From assembly GCA_019637795.1 (NCBI GenBank), contig JAHBUY010000009.1:124001-188000 (forward strand): a DNA stretch of 64,000 nt, given 5' to 3'. A model generated the notes under the pieces. The model made no database searches. It was not told the origin of the DNA and saw only the letters and a list, made by a program, of their open reading frames with translations. Made by a program: the position numbers and the translations under genes. Positions 16,225 to 24,667 of the stretch are shown here, one piece after another (the first letter of the stretch is position 1; each line of letters begins with the position of its first letter). Source of the stretch: a bacterium. Its GTDB lineage: Bacteria; Desulfobacterota; Binatia; HRBIN30; CADEER01.

Positions 16225-16910
16225 GACGCCAGCTCCGGGCCGAGATCGGCCGCCGGCTCGGCCGCGGCATCCGCCCAGACGACGCGCGCCCAGACGTCGC
16301 GCGCGTCGAAGCTCGCCTGCATCGCCGCCAGCACGAACACCAGCCCGGCCAGAACGAAGAGCGCCGTGCCGGGGATGACGTTGGCGTAGTCGGCGATCTT
16401 GATGAGCGCCACCAGGACGCCGAGCAGCATCACCTCGATCATGCTCCAGGTGCGCGCCGCCGGCTGGTGGCGCAGGAGCGCCCCGACCCACGCCGCCGGC
16501 CGCGCCGCGCGGGCCCCCAGCGCCACCGCCAGCATCAGGGCGATCTGCGCCCCGGGGGCGAGCACCGCGGTGCACAGCACCAGCGCCGCGACCATGCGCT
16601 CGTCGTGCGTCCACAGGTGGATCGCGCCGCCGATCACGGTGGTCGAGGCGTCGCGCCCGGCGGCCCGCAGCCCGAGCATCGGCACCGCGTTGGCGACCAC
16701 GAACAGGCAGGCGGCGGCGAGGCTGAGCGCCAGGCTGCGCGTCGCCGCATCCGGCCGGGCGCGCGCCAGCTCGCGATCGCAGCGCGGACAGCGCGCCGAC
16801 CCGCCCGCCGGCAGCGCCGGCAGGCGCTGCAACAGGTCGCAGTGCGGGCAGGCGATCAGGGACGGATCGGCGATCGGAACGTTGAACGCGGAGTCGGGGT
16901 CCACGCGCAC
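16221..16910 (-). CDS. pqiA: PqiA-type inner-membrane protein, first copy
   Basis: The 229-residue protein begins with a rubredoxin-like metal site, IACPHCDLLQRLPAL and ARCPRCDRELARA (two CxxC pairs). Four hydrophobic helices follow and include FVVANAVPMLGL and the conserved RTWSMIEVMLLGVLVALIKI. This is the N-terminal half-domain of PqiA. GTG 16910 and GTG 16904 are both possible starts. It is the first gene of the minus-strand unit, with about 250 bases separating it from the divergent regulator gene, so a promoter for the whole unit should lie in 16911-17166. Confidence 0.88.
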   Translation of the reverse strand: MRVDPDSAFNVPIADPSLIACPHCDLLQRLPALPAGGSARCPRCDRELARARPDAATRSLALSLAAACLFVVANAVPMLGLRAAGRDASTTVIGGAIHLWTHDERMVAALVLCTAVLAPGAQIALMLAVALGARAARPAAWVGALLRHQPAARTWSMIEVMLLGVLVALIKIADYANVIPGTALFVLAGLVFVLAAMQASFDARDVWARVVWADAAAEPAADLGPELAS

Positions 16911-17166
16911 TCCTCAGGCAGCCCTCATCGCACCCGGCCCGGGCCGGGTCCGGAAGATGGGCGGAAATTCTCCCGACGCCCCGGGGCCGCGTTCGCAGGC
17001 GATGAGAGCGCTCGGCACGGCGCCCCTCTACGATCATGGCGGCGGCCGACACAATGGCACGGCAGGCGCTGCCGTCTTCCCCGGGGCCGGGCCCCGACCC
17101 CTTCTCTCATGATGGAACGCCTGTTATCAGCCCGCTGGCCGCATACGCCATGGAGTCGAGAAGCTG

Positions 17167-20127
17167 ATGCCGACGCAGGTCGCGCCGCGGGCGGGGGAGC
17201 CGCCGCCCGAAGTGCGCTTCGGCGCCTTTCGGCTCGACCTGCGGGCCGGCCTCCTGTACCGCGGCGCGCAGCCGCTGCCGCTGCGGCCGAAGACCTGGGC
17301 GGTGCTGCTCCACCTGGCGCGGCGGCCGGGCGCGCTGGTGACGCGCGACGAGCTGCTCGACGCGGTGTGGCCCGACGTGGCGGTAACGCCGGACACGCTG
17401 ACCAAGTCGATCGGCGAGCTCCGCCAGGTCCTCGGCGACGACCCGAGCGCGCCGCGCTTCATCGCCACCGTGCACCGCCGCGGCTTCCGCTTCCTCGCCG
17501 CCGGCGATCCGGCGCCGACGCCGTGGCAGCCGGCGGAGCCGCGCCGGCTGCCGTTCGTCGGCCGTGCCGTCGAGTTGCAGCGCCTGCAGCGGGCCTACCA
17601 GACGGCAGTCGGGGGCACGCGGCAGATCGTCTTCGTCACGGGGGCGGCGGGCGTCGGCAAGACGCGGTTGTGCCAGGAGCTCCTCGCCGCCCTGCCCCCC
17701 GGGGCCGATCCGTGGATCGGCCGCGCCGGCTGCATCGAGCAGCACGGGCTGCGCGAGCCCTACATGCCGGTGCTGAGCGCGCTCGAGCGACTGGCGCGGC
17801 GCGCCGACGGCGAACGTCTGGTCGCGCTCCTGCGCCACACCGCCCCGACCTGGCTGGCGCAGATGCCCTGGCTGCTCGGCGACGAGGAGACGGCGCTGCG
17901 CCAGGCGCTGCAGGCGGCGCGCCCCGAGCGCATGCTGCGCGAGCTCGCGGTGCTCACCGAGGCGCTCACCCGCGACGTGACGCTGGTGCTGCTGCTCGAG
18001 GATCTGCACTGGAGCGACCCGGCGACGGTCGATCTGCTGCTCGAGCTGGCGGCGCGCGATGAGCCCGCCCGCCTGCTGGTGATCGGCACCTTCCGGCCGG
18101 CCGACCTGGTGGTCACCGATCACGTCCTGGCCCACGCCGCGCGCCACATGCGGTCGCGCCGGCAGTGCGTGGAGATCCCGCTGCACGACCTCGCAGGGAG
18201 CGACGTCGACGACTACCTCGCCGCCCGCTTCCCCGGCGCCGACGCGCCAGCGGGGCTGAGCGATCGGTTGCACCGCTACACCGACGGCAACCCGTTGTTC
18301 GTCGGCGCCGTGGTCGAACACCTGGTCGCCCGCGGGCTGGTGCTCGACACCGCCCCCGGCTGGGCGTTCTCGCCCGGGCTCGAGCAGGCCGAGCTCGGCG
18401 TCCCCGACGACGCGCGGCGCATGATCGAGGTCCAGTACCACGATCTGAGCCCCGGCGACCGCGAGCTCCTGGCGGCCGCCAGCGTGGTCGGACAGTCGTT
18501 CCTGCCCGACCTCGTCGCCGCCGCCCTCGGCTTGCCGGCGGAGCAGGTCGAGGCGCGGTGCGAAGCGCTGGCGCGGACGCAGCGCCTCCTGTGCTTCGAG
18601 ACCGCCGCCAGCGAGCCGGAACGGCGGGGCGGCCTGCGCGTCGCCTTCGCCCACGAGCTGCATCGCCGCGCGGTGTACGACGGCATCCCCGACGCGGCGC
18701 GGCAGCGCCTGCACCGCCGCGTCGGCGAGGCGCTCGAGGCCCTGTACGCCGAGAACGCGGCCACCCCACCGGCGGCCATGCTGGCGGCCCATTTCGAGCA
18801 CGGCGGCGACCCGACGCGCGCCGTCGGCTACCTGATCGCGGCCGCCGAGCAGGCGCAGCGACGCTTCGCCGCGCGCGAGGCGATCAGCTCCCTCGACGCG
18901 GCGCTGACGATCGTGGCGCGCTGTCCCGATCCGACCCGGCGGGATCGCGAGGAGCTGGCGCTGCGGCTGCGGCTGTGGCCGTTGCTCTGCGACCGGCACG
19001 GAATGGCCTCGGAGACGCTGCGCGGCGATTGCGAGCGCGCCCTCGTGCTGTGCGACCGCGCCGGCACCGACGCGCAGCGCTTCGAGATCGTCTATGCGCT
19101 CTGCCACGTCTACGGCATGCGGGCCGACCGCGAGCTGGCGCCGCGCTTCACCGCCGAGCTGATGCGCCTCGCCGAGCGCCTCGCCGACGATACCACCCGC
19201 ACCCTCGCCGAGAGCGTCGCCCTGCGGCTGGGCATGATGCAGGGCCGCTACGCGGAGACCGTGGAGCACGGGGCGCGCCTGTTCGCGCGCGGCGACTTCC
19301 GCCGCCGGCAACCGACGACGCAGCTCAGCGACGCGCTGATCGACAGCGTCATGCACTACGCCCAGGCGCTGTGGTTCCGCGGCCAGACGAGCGCCGCCCT
19401 CGCCGTCAGCGACGCCGGCATCGAGGCCGCGCTGGCCCACTGCTCGATCGGCTGGCAGGCAATCTGCCACGGCCATCGCGGGCTCACCGCCCTGTTCTGC
19501 CGCGACGGCGCGATGGCCGCCGACGCCGCCAGGCGTACCCTGGTGGTCGCCAACCGGGAGGGTTTCGAGTTCGGCCAGGCGTTCGCCAGCGTCCTGGACT
19601 GCGGGGCTCGGATGCTGGCCGGAGACAGCGCCGGCGCCCTGGTCGCCGGCGGGACGGCGCGGGACCAACTCGCGGCGTCGGGGTCACGGGTCCTGGTGAC
19701 CGTTCTCTGCGCGTTGCTGGCGGAGGCCCATCTGCAGGCCGGCGACTGCGCCGCCGGCCTGCGGGTCGTGGCGGACGGCCTGCGCGTCGGCGACGAGACG
19801 CTGGAGCGCCTGTACGTGCCCGAGCTGTGGCGCGTGCAGGGTCTGCTGCTGCGGGCGGCGGCGCCGCGACGCCGCGGCCGCGCCGGGCGCGAAGCCGAAG
19901 CGGCGCTGCGGCGAGCCGTCGAGATGGCGCGCGCCGCGGGGGCGCTCAGCCTCGAGCTGCGGGCGACGACGTCCCTGGCCGCCCACCTCGCCGACCAGGG
20001 ACAGGGCGACGAAGCGATCACGCTGCTCGCCGCGGCGATCCGCCCGCTGCCGCTCGATCCGGCGAACCGGGACGCCGACGAGGCGGCGCGCCTGCTCGCC
20101 GCGCTGGGCGGCGCCGCGCCCGCCTGA
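17167..20127 (+). CDS. winged-helix DNA-binding / AAA ATPase / TPR regulator
   Basis: The 986-residue protein has three parts. Residues about 15-112 are an OmpR/CadC-type winged helix (FGAFRLDLRAGLLYRGAQPL, then FIATVHRRGFRFLAA). Residues about 126-420 form a STAND/AAA-type ATPase with Walker A at 159-166 (GAAGVGKT) and Walker B at 273-279 (LVLLLED), followed by HWSDP. The remainder is helical TPR-like sequence, about 500 residues. There is no membrane segment, so it should sense a cytoplasmic ligand or nucleotide state and bind DNA directly, like other ATPase-type winged-helix activators. Triple 11-bp direct repeats of the kind bound by OmpR-type winged helices lie just downstream (20146-20178) and at 21697-21729, making the following porin genes its likely targets. 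ATG 17167 has a purine-rich GAGAAG upstream. Confidence 0.85.
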   Translation: MPTQVAPRAGEPPPEVRFGAFRLDLRAGLLYRGAQPLPLRPKTWAVLLHLARRPGALVTRDELLDAVWPDVAVTPDTLTKSIGELRQVLGDDPSAPRFIATVHRRGFRFLAAGDPAPTPWQPAEPRRLPFVGRAVELQRLQRAYQTAVGGTRQIVFVTGAAGVGKTRLCQELLAALPPGADPWIGRAGCIEQHGLREPYMPVLSALERLARRADGERLVALLRHTAPTWLAQMPWLLGDEETALRQALQAARPERMLRELAVLTEALTRDVTLVLLLEDLHWSDPATVDLLLELAARDEPARLLVIGTFRPADLVVTDHVLAHAARHMRSRRQCVEIPLHDLAGSDVDDYLAARFPGADAPAGLSDRLHRYTDGNPLFVGAVVEHLVARGLVLDTAPGWAFSPGLEQAELGVPDDARRMIEVQYHDLSPGDRELLAAASVVGQSFLPDLVAAALGLPAEQVEARCEALARTQRLLCFETAASEPERRGGLRVAFAHELHRRAVYDGIPDAARQRLHRRVGEALEALYAENAATPPAAMLAAHFEHGGDPTRAVGYLIAAAEQAQRRFAAREAISSLDAALTIVARCPDPTRRDREELALRLRLWPLLCDRHGMASETLRGDCERALVLCDRAGTDAQRFEIVYALCHVYGMRADRELAPRFTAELMRLAERLADDTTRTLAESVALRLGMMQGRYAETVEHGARLFARGDFRRRQPTTQLSDALIDSVMHYAQALWFRGQTSAALAVSDAGIEAALAHCSIGWQAICHGHRGLTALFCRDGAMAADAARRTLVVANREGFEFGQAFASVLDCGARMLAGDSAGALVAGGTARDQLAASGSRVLVTVLCALLAEAHLQAGDCAAGLRVVADGLRVGDETLERLYVPELWRVQGLLLRAAAPRRRGRAGREAEAALRRAVEMARAAGALSLELRATTSLAAHLADQGQGDEAITLLAAAIRPLPLDPANRDADEAARLLAALGGAAPA

Positions 20128-20145
20128 CGGCGGCTTGCGGGCGGA

Positions 20146-20178
20146 GTTTCCGCGAAGTTTCGCGACGGTTTCCGGACC
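20146..20178 (+). promoter_or_regulatory. three tandem 11-bp direct repeats upstream of the FadL-like gene
   Basis: GTTTCCGCGAA, GTTTCGCGACG and GTTTCCGGACC follow one another without gaps. The 11-base period puts each on the same face of the helix, as in binding sites of OmpR/PhoB-type winged-helix activators. The block ends 72 bases before the ATG at 20251. The same arrangement occurs at 21697-21729. Confidence 0.6.
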
Positions 20179-20250
20179 GTCGGTGCGGCGGTCTGAGAGA
20201 TGTTGAACGGAGTGCGACCTGCGAGGTCGCCGAGACGAAGGGGGAACACG

Positions 20251-21525
20251 ATGCTGTCCGTAGAATCACGCCGTCTGGCGCCGCTGCTCGCCGGGCTCGC
20301 GCTCGCCTTCGGCGCCTCCCGCGCCTGGGCGGGTGGGTTGTGGGTGTACGAAACCGCCGTGCCCGACGTCGGCACCGCCAGCGCCGGGCGTGCCGCCCTC
20401 GCCAACGACGCCGCGACGACCTTCGGCAATCCCGCCGGCATGACGCGGCTGCCCTCGCAACTCCTGTTCGGCCTGCAGCCGCTGGTGGTCACCGCCGAGT
20501 TCGACAGGGGCGCCGGCACCACCATCAGCGGCACCAACGGCGGCAACGCCGGCGGCCTGATCCCGGCCGGCGGCATCTACGGCGTCTACAGCCTGCGCGA
20601 CGACCTCAAGCTCGGCATCGCCTTCAACTCGTACGTCGGCGGTGCGGTCAACTACGAGTCCAACTGGGCCGGCCGCTACATCACCACCGAGGCCGAGCTG
20701 CTGACGTTCAACCTCAACCCGGTCATCGCCTACCGCGTCCTGCCCTGGCTGTCGCTCGGCGTCGGCTTCTCGGCGCAGTGGGCCAAGCTCAAGGACGAGC
20801 TGGCGATCAACAACGTCGCCGAATCGCTGCCGGACGGTTTCATGAAATACCAGGACACCAACTTCGGCTTCGGCGGCAACGTCGGCGCGCTGTTCGAGAT
20901 CGACGACAGGACGCGACTCGGCATCACCTACCGTTCGCAGGTGGACCAGCGCTTCAGCGACGTGCCGTCCTTCGGCCAGCTCGGCCCGGTCCTCGAAGCC
21001 GCGCTGCGCCGCGCCGGGGTGCTCGATTCGTCGCTCGACCTCGGCGTCTCGATCCCCCAGGAGGTGATGGTCAGCGTCTACCGCGACGTCACCGACGACC
21101 TCGCCCTGATGGCCAACTTCAACTGGCAGGACTGGAGCCAGTTCGGCGAGGTCAACGTGGCGCTGTCGACCACCCCGCCGCGCGCCAAGGCGGTGAACAC
21201 CAACTACGACGGCAGCTTCCAGGGGGCCATCGGCGCCCACTACCGGCTCGGCGAGCCGACGATGCTGCTGCTCGGCTTCGCCTACGACAGCTCGCCGGCG
21301 ACCGAGCACAACCGCAGCCCGGCGCTGCCGGTCGACCAGCAGCTCCGCTTCGCCGCCGGCATCCAGTACGACGTCAACGCCGACTACACGATCGGCGCCG
21401 CCTACGAGTACGCCGATCTGGGCAAGGCGAACATCAACGTCGCGCGCCCCAGCGGCACCCTCCAGGGCGACTACCAGGCCTACTCGCTCAACGTCTTCAA
21501 CTTCACGGTGATCCGCCGCTTCTGA
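20251..21525 (+). CDS. FadL/OmpP1/TodX-family outer-membrane transporter
   Basis: The 424-residue protein has a signal peptide ending near ASRAWAGG. It then shows the FadL hallmark VPDVGTASAGRAALANDAAT with FGNPAGMTRL, i.e. the N-terminal plug that closes the barrel. The rest is strand-rich with Gly/aromatic alternation and ends in VIRRF, a terminal Phe typical of BAM-inserted beta-barrels. FadL proteins take up long-chain fatty acids or other hydrophobic molecules, which fits the acyl-CoA enzymes in this window. ATG 20251 is preceded by AAGGGGG; an in-frame start at 20200 would put 17 unrelated residues before the signal peptide. Expression is probably controlled through the direct repeats just upstream. 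Confidence 0.88.
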   Translation: MLSVESRRLAPLLAGLALAFGASRAWAGGLWVYETAVPDVGTASAGRAALANDAATTFGNPAGMTRLPSQLLFGLQPLVVTAEFDRGAGTTISGTNGGNAGGLIPAGGIYGVYSLRDDLKLGIAFNSYVGGAVNYESNWAGRYITTEAELLTFNLNPVIAYRVLPWLSLGVGFSAQWAKLKDELAINNVAESLPDGFMKYQDTNFGFGGNVGALFEIDDRTRLGITYRSQVDQRFSDVPSFGQLGPVLEAALRRAGVLDSSLDLGVSIPQEVMVSVYRDVTDDLALMANFNWQDWSQFGEVNVALSTTPPRAKAVNTNYDGSFQGAIGAHYRLGEPTMLLLGFAYDSSPATEHNRSPALPVDQQLRFAAGIQYDVNADYTIGAAYEYADLGKANINVARPSGTLQGDYQAYSLNVFNFTVIRRF

Positions 21526-21696
21526 TCTCGGCCAGGGGTGCCCGCGCCGATCGGCCGGCCCGCGCCGCCGACGAGGAATGCCGCCGCGGATCAGCGACCG
21601 GCGACGCTGGCATCCCGCCCTGCCGCGCCAGGGCGCGGAATCGCATCGCGGCGGCGCCGGCCCTCGGCCGCGGCGCCTGGCATGCGTCGCGGTGTC

Positions 21697-21729
21697 GTTT
21701 CCGCGAACTTTCCGCCGAGCTTCCGTACC
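21697..21729 (+). promoter_or_regulatory. second set of three 11-bp direct repeats
   Basis: GTTTCCGCGAA, CTTTCCGCCGA and GCTTCCGTACC are contiguous; the first unit is identical to the first unit at 20146. A TGCGATT at 21744-21750 lies 15 bases after the block, the same distance as TGAGAGAT from the block at 20146-20178, so both could carry a -10 in the same register. GTG 21760 follows within 31 bases, which would leave almost no 5' leader. Confidence 0.58.
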
Positions 21730-21759
21730 CGGCGGCCGACCTCTGCGATTGTTCGCACC

Positions 21760-21990
21760 GTGATCCTCAAGCGCGCATCGGAGTCGGCGGAACCGGCGCT
21801 GCCGGCGTGGAAGGCGTTCGTGGTGCAGTTCAGCCGCGAGGCGGACGGGACGGCGCAGTTCTGTGGCCGCGTCGAGCATCTGCAATCGGGGCGGCGCGCC
21901 CGATTCACCTCTGCCGAGGAGCTCACCGCAGCGATCCGGCGGCTGCTGCAGGAGCAGGGCGGGCCGTCGGGGGAGGGATCGAGATCATGA
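21760..21990 (+). CDS. small conserved protein of unknown function
   Basis: From GTG 21760 the frame encodes 76 residues. The core, WKAFVVQFSREADGTAQFCG, then RVEHLQSGRRARFTSAEEL, resembles a small family of 60-80 residues in which two beta strands and a turn (VEH..SG..ARF) precede a helix. No function is known to me. The stop overlaps the next gene as ATGA, so it is coupled to the outer-membrane protein that follows. In-frame starts further upstream (21538) would add Arg/Pro-rich sequence that crosses the direct repeats and is unlikely to be coding. If transcription starts about 20 bases after the repeats, the mRNA would be leaderless or nearly so. Confidence 0.5.
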   Translation: MILKRASESAEPALPAWKAFVVQFSREADGTAQFCGRVEHLQSGRRARFTSAEELTAAIRRLLQEQGGPSGEGSRS

Positions 21991-22835
21991 GCGCGAGGCC
22001 CCTCCGTGGGGCGACGCGCCTGCTCGGCGCCGCCGTGATTGCGATGGCGTTGGCCCATGGCGCGCCGCTGCGCGCGGCGGCAGCCGACGCGCCGGCGCAC
22101 GAGCAGGATGCGACGGCGCTCGCCAAGGAGACGCAGAACCCGGTCGCCAACCTGATCAGCGTGCCGTTCCAGAACAACTTCAACTTCAACGCCGGCAGCA
22201 AGAACCGGATGGTCTGGTTCATGAACGTGGAGCCGGTGATCCCGATTCCGCTCAACGAGGACTGGAATCTGATCACCCGCACCATCGTGCCGATCATCAA
22301 TGAGCCGTCGCTGTTTCCCGGCATGGACGGCGCCTTCGGCATGGGCGACATCAACCCCTCGGTGTTCCTGTCGCCGGCGAGTGACGAGCACCTGGTCTGG
22401 GGCGTCGGCGTCACCACCACGCTGCCGACCGCGACGGTCAACCAGCTCAGCAGCGGCCAGTGGAGCATGGGGCCGACCGCGGTCGGAGTGTGGAAGGACG
22501 GCCCCTGGGTGGTCGGCGCGCTCGCCAACCAGCAGTGGTCGATGGTCGGCTGGAAGGGCGACTACAACCACCTCCTGGTGCAGCCCTTCGTGAACTACAA
22601 CCTGTCGGACGGCTGGTATCTGGTCAGCGCGCCGATCATCACCGGCGATTTCGCCACCGGCGGCGGCAACCACTGGACCGTTCCGGTCGGCGGCGGGGTC
22701 GGCAAGGTGTGGCGGATCGGCAAGGTCGGCCTGCCGCTGAACACACAGATCGTCCCTTTCTACAACGCCGTCACGCCTGATTTCGGCCCCGACTGGCAAC
22801 TGCGCTTCCAGTTTGCCTTCCTCTTCCCGCGCTGA
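21987..22835 (+). CDS. predicted outer-membrane beta-barrel transporter (neuromedin-U-like family)
   Basis: The 282-residue protein has a signal peptide (about 1-32, ending LRAAAADA). It then shows the family opening NPVANLISVPFQNNFNFNAG, WNLITRTIVPIINEPSLFPG and a GDINPSVFLSP segment. The C-terminus WQLRFQFAFLFPR has the alternating aromatic pattern of a last beta strand. Such proteins are listed in databases as neuromedin U or transporter and relate to phenol-degradation MetA-type outer-membrane proteins; they are thought to be porins for hydrophobic or aromatic compounds. A relative lies at 35335-36186. Translation is coupled to the preceding small gene by ATGA, and both probably share the repeat-controlled promoter. 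Confidence 0.75.
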   Translation: MSARPLRGATRLLGAAVIAMALAHGAPLRAAAADAPAHEQDATALAKETQNPVANLISVPFQNNFNFNAGSKNRMVWFMNVEPVIPIPLNEDWNLITRTIVPIINEPSLFPGMDGAFGMGDINPSVFLSPASDEHLVWGVGVTTTLPTATVNQLSSGQWSMGPTAVGVWKDGPWVVGALANQQWSMVGWKGDYNHLLVQPFVNYNLSDGWYLVSAPIITGDFATGGGNHWTVPVGGGVGKVWRIGKVGLPLNTQIVPFYNAVTPDFGPDWQLRFQFAFLFPR

Positions 22836-22865
22836 ACGACGGCGGAGTCGCGAAGGAGACGCATC

Positions 22866-23104
22866 ATGGCGACCTGCCCCCGCCGCGCACACCGCCGCGA
22901 CCTGGTGGCACTCGCGACCGCTTCGACATCGGCTCGGACACCCTGAGCCGCGTCAACGACGAGGACTACACGGTGCCGCTCGGCTTCACCGGCAGACTCG
23001 ATACGGTGACGCTGTCGATCACTCGGTCGCAGCGCGCACCCGAGGACATCGAACAACTCGACACTGCCGCGCGGAACGCCGCGGCGCCGAAGGAGCGACC
23101 ATGA
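22866..23104 (+). pseudogene. arylsulfatase remnant with its middle deleted
   Basis: ATG 22866 has a strong AAGGAGA Shine-Dalgarno but its frame stops after 26 codons (TGA 22944-22946). In another frame, from about 22907 to TGA 23102-23104, the text reads RFDIGSDTLSRVNDEDYTVP, LGFTGRLDTVTLSI and APEDIEQLDTAARNA. This closely follows the extreme C-terminus of arylsulfatases, which have an FDxGxDxG..V...Y..PF.F.G pattern. No catalytic domain is present anywhere near. The simplest reading is an internal deletion that fused a start region to the last about 65 codons out of frame. The stop overlaps the next ATG (ATGA), showing that the original sulfatase was the first gene of this operon. Confidence 0.55.
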
Positions 23105-24639
23105 AGGCAATCTCGAGCAGCGTGCAACTGGCGATCGCGGCCGTTCTCGCTGCGCTCGTGGCGGCCGTCGCGGCCGACGCGCAATTCCTCAACGGCCCGC
23201 CGGCGAATCCGAAGGCGAAGTTCTCGACGGCGCTGCCGTCCGGCGTCGCGATTCCCGATCGCGTCGAGACGCGATTCGGAACATTGAAATTCTCCGGCGG
23301 CTTCCCCGACCCGGCGAGCACCGAGAAGCTCTTCGACAACCTCGACTTCCAGCGCGCCGTGCAGGCCTATCTGCTCGCCCTGCCGGTGGTCAGCCAGGCC
23401 GCCAACCGCGACGCCACCCTGCAGATCGGTCCGGCCAACGTCACCGTGCCCATCTGGGAGAACATGGTGGACTCGCGCGCCGTCGAGCTCACCGCCAACG
23501 ACAACACGCCGTACACCTGGTTGTGGCTCGACCTGCGCGCGGGTCCGCTGGTGGTCGAAGTGCCGCCGAAGGTCCTCGGGCTCGTCGACGACCTCTGGTA
23601 CCGCTGGAACGGCGACGTCGGCATCACCGGCCCGGATCGCGGCCAGGGCGGCAGGTACGTGCTCGTGCCGCCGGGCTACAAGGGCGAGCTGCCGCCGGAT
23701 CACTTCGTGATTCGCGCCGGCTCGTTCAGCGTCTGGGTGCCGTGGCGGACCTTCCTGGTCGACGGCGACCCGCGGCCGGGCGTCGAGGCGGTGAAGAAGA
23801 CGCTGAAGATCTATCCCGTCGGCCAGGCGGCCACGGCGCCGCCGCTCAACTTCGTGGACATGTCCGGCAAGCCGTTCAACCTCCTCGCCCCCACCGACTT
23901 CCGCTTCTGGGAAATGCTGAACCGGGTGGTGCAGGAGGAACCGACAGACGCCGTGAACGCCACGACGCTCGGCTTCTGGGCCGCCATCGGCATCGCCAAG
24001 GGCAAGCCGTTCGCGCCCGACGCGCGCATGAAGAAGATCCTCGCCGAGGCCGCGACGGTCGGCGACGCCACCGCGCGCGCCATCATGTACCAATGGCGCA
24101 CGCCCGAGGGCTACTACTATCCCGGCAGCCACTGGCGCCTCGGGTTCGTCGGCGGCTACCAGTTCAAGGAGAACGGCGCCCGCAATCTCGACGCCTATTC
24201 CGGATTCTTCTTCTACGCCACCGGCATCACCCCGGCGATGGACTCGAAGATCGTCGGCGAGGGATCGCAGTACATGGCCGCCTTCGTCGACGCCAAGAAC
24301 CGTCCGCTCGACGGCGGCAAGGCGTACACGCTGCACCTGCCGCCCAACATCCCGGTGAAGGACTTCTGGTCCGTCATCCTCTACGACAACCAGACGCGGT
24401 CGATGCTGCAGACCGACGCGCAGTACCCGAGCGTCAGCAGCCAGACCAAGGGACTGAAGGTCAACGCCGATGGTTCGGTGGACATCCATTTCGGCCCGAA
24501 GCCGCCCGCGGGCGACGCGCACAACTGGGTGCAGACCATGCCGGGCACGACCTGGAACATGCTGCTGCGCCTCTACGGTCCGCTGCAGCCGTGGTTCGAC
24601 AAGACCTGGCGCCCGGGCGAGATCGAACCCGCCGCCTGA
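23101..24639 (+). CDS. DUF1254/DUF1214 domain secreted protein
   Basis: The 512-residue product has a signal peptide ending near VAADAQFLNG. It then has a DUF1254 domain (about residues 80-210; VTVPIWENMVDSRAVELTAN and YTWLWLDLRAGPLVVEVPPK) and a C-terminal DUF1214 domain with YQFKENGARNLDAYSGFFFY, KAYTLHLPPNIPVKDFWSV and SVDIHFGPKPP. The family is abundant in soil and marine bacteria. Its biochemical role is not established, though it often neighbours sulfatase, porin and DUF2092 genes, as here. ATG 23101 overlaps the sulfatase remnant stop, so the start is fixed by coupling, with AAGGAG six bases upstream. The protein should be periplasmic or surface exposed. Confidence 0.86.
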   Translation: MKAISSSVQLAIAAVLAALVAAVAADAQFLNGPPANPKAKFSTALPSGVAIPDRVETRFGTLKFSGGFPDPASTEKLFDNLDFQRAVQAYLLALPVVSQAANRDATLQIGPANVTVPIWENMVDSRAVELTANDNTPYTWLWLDLRAGPLVVEVPPKVLGLVDDLWYRWNGDVGITGPDRGQGGRYVLVPPGYKGELPPDHFVIRAGSFSVWVPWRTFLVDGDPRPGVEAVKKTLKIYPVGQAATAPPLNFVDMSGKPFNLLAPTDFRFWEMLNRVVQEEPTDAVNATTLGFWAAIGIAKGKPFAPDARMKKILAEAATVGDATARAIMYQWRTPEGYYYPGSHWRLGFVGGYQFKENGARNLDAYSGFFFYATGITPAMDSKIVGEGSQYMAAFVDAKNRPLDGGKAYTLHLPPNIPVKDFWSVILYDNQTRSMLQTDAQYPSVSSQTKGLKVNADGSVDIHFGPKPPAGDAHNWVQTMPGTTWNMLLRLYGPLQPWFDKTWRPGEIEPAA

Positions 24640-24667
24640 CGCACCCGGCGCAGCACGCGAGGACGCC

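Noticed and set aside
16932..16949. Perfect 18-bp palindrome ACCCGGCCCGGGCCGGGT between pqiA and the regulator
   Set aside because: It is made only of C/G runs, which arise easily at this GC content; there is no nearby -10 or conserved counterpart, so I do not call an operator.
18165..22835. A 1556-codon frame running through the regulator and porin genes
   Set aside because: Only its last part (from 21987) is real; the rest is the shifted frame of the regulator and FadL-like genes, with Arg/Ala/Pro-rich composition.
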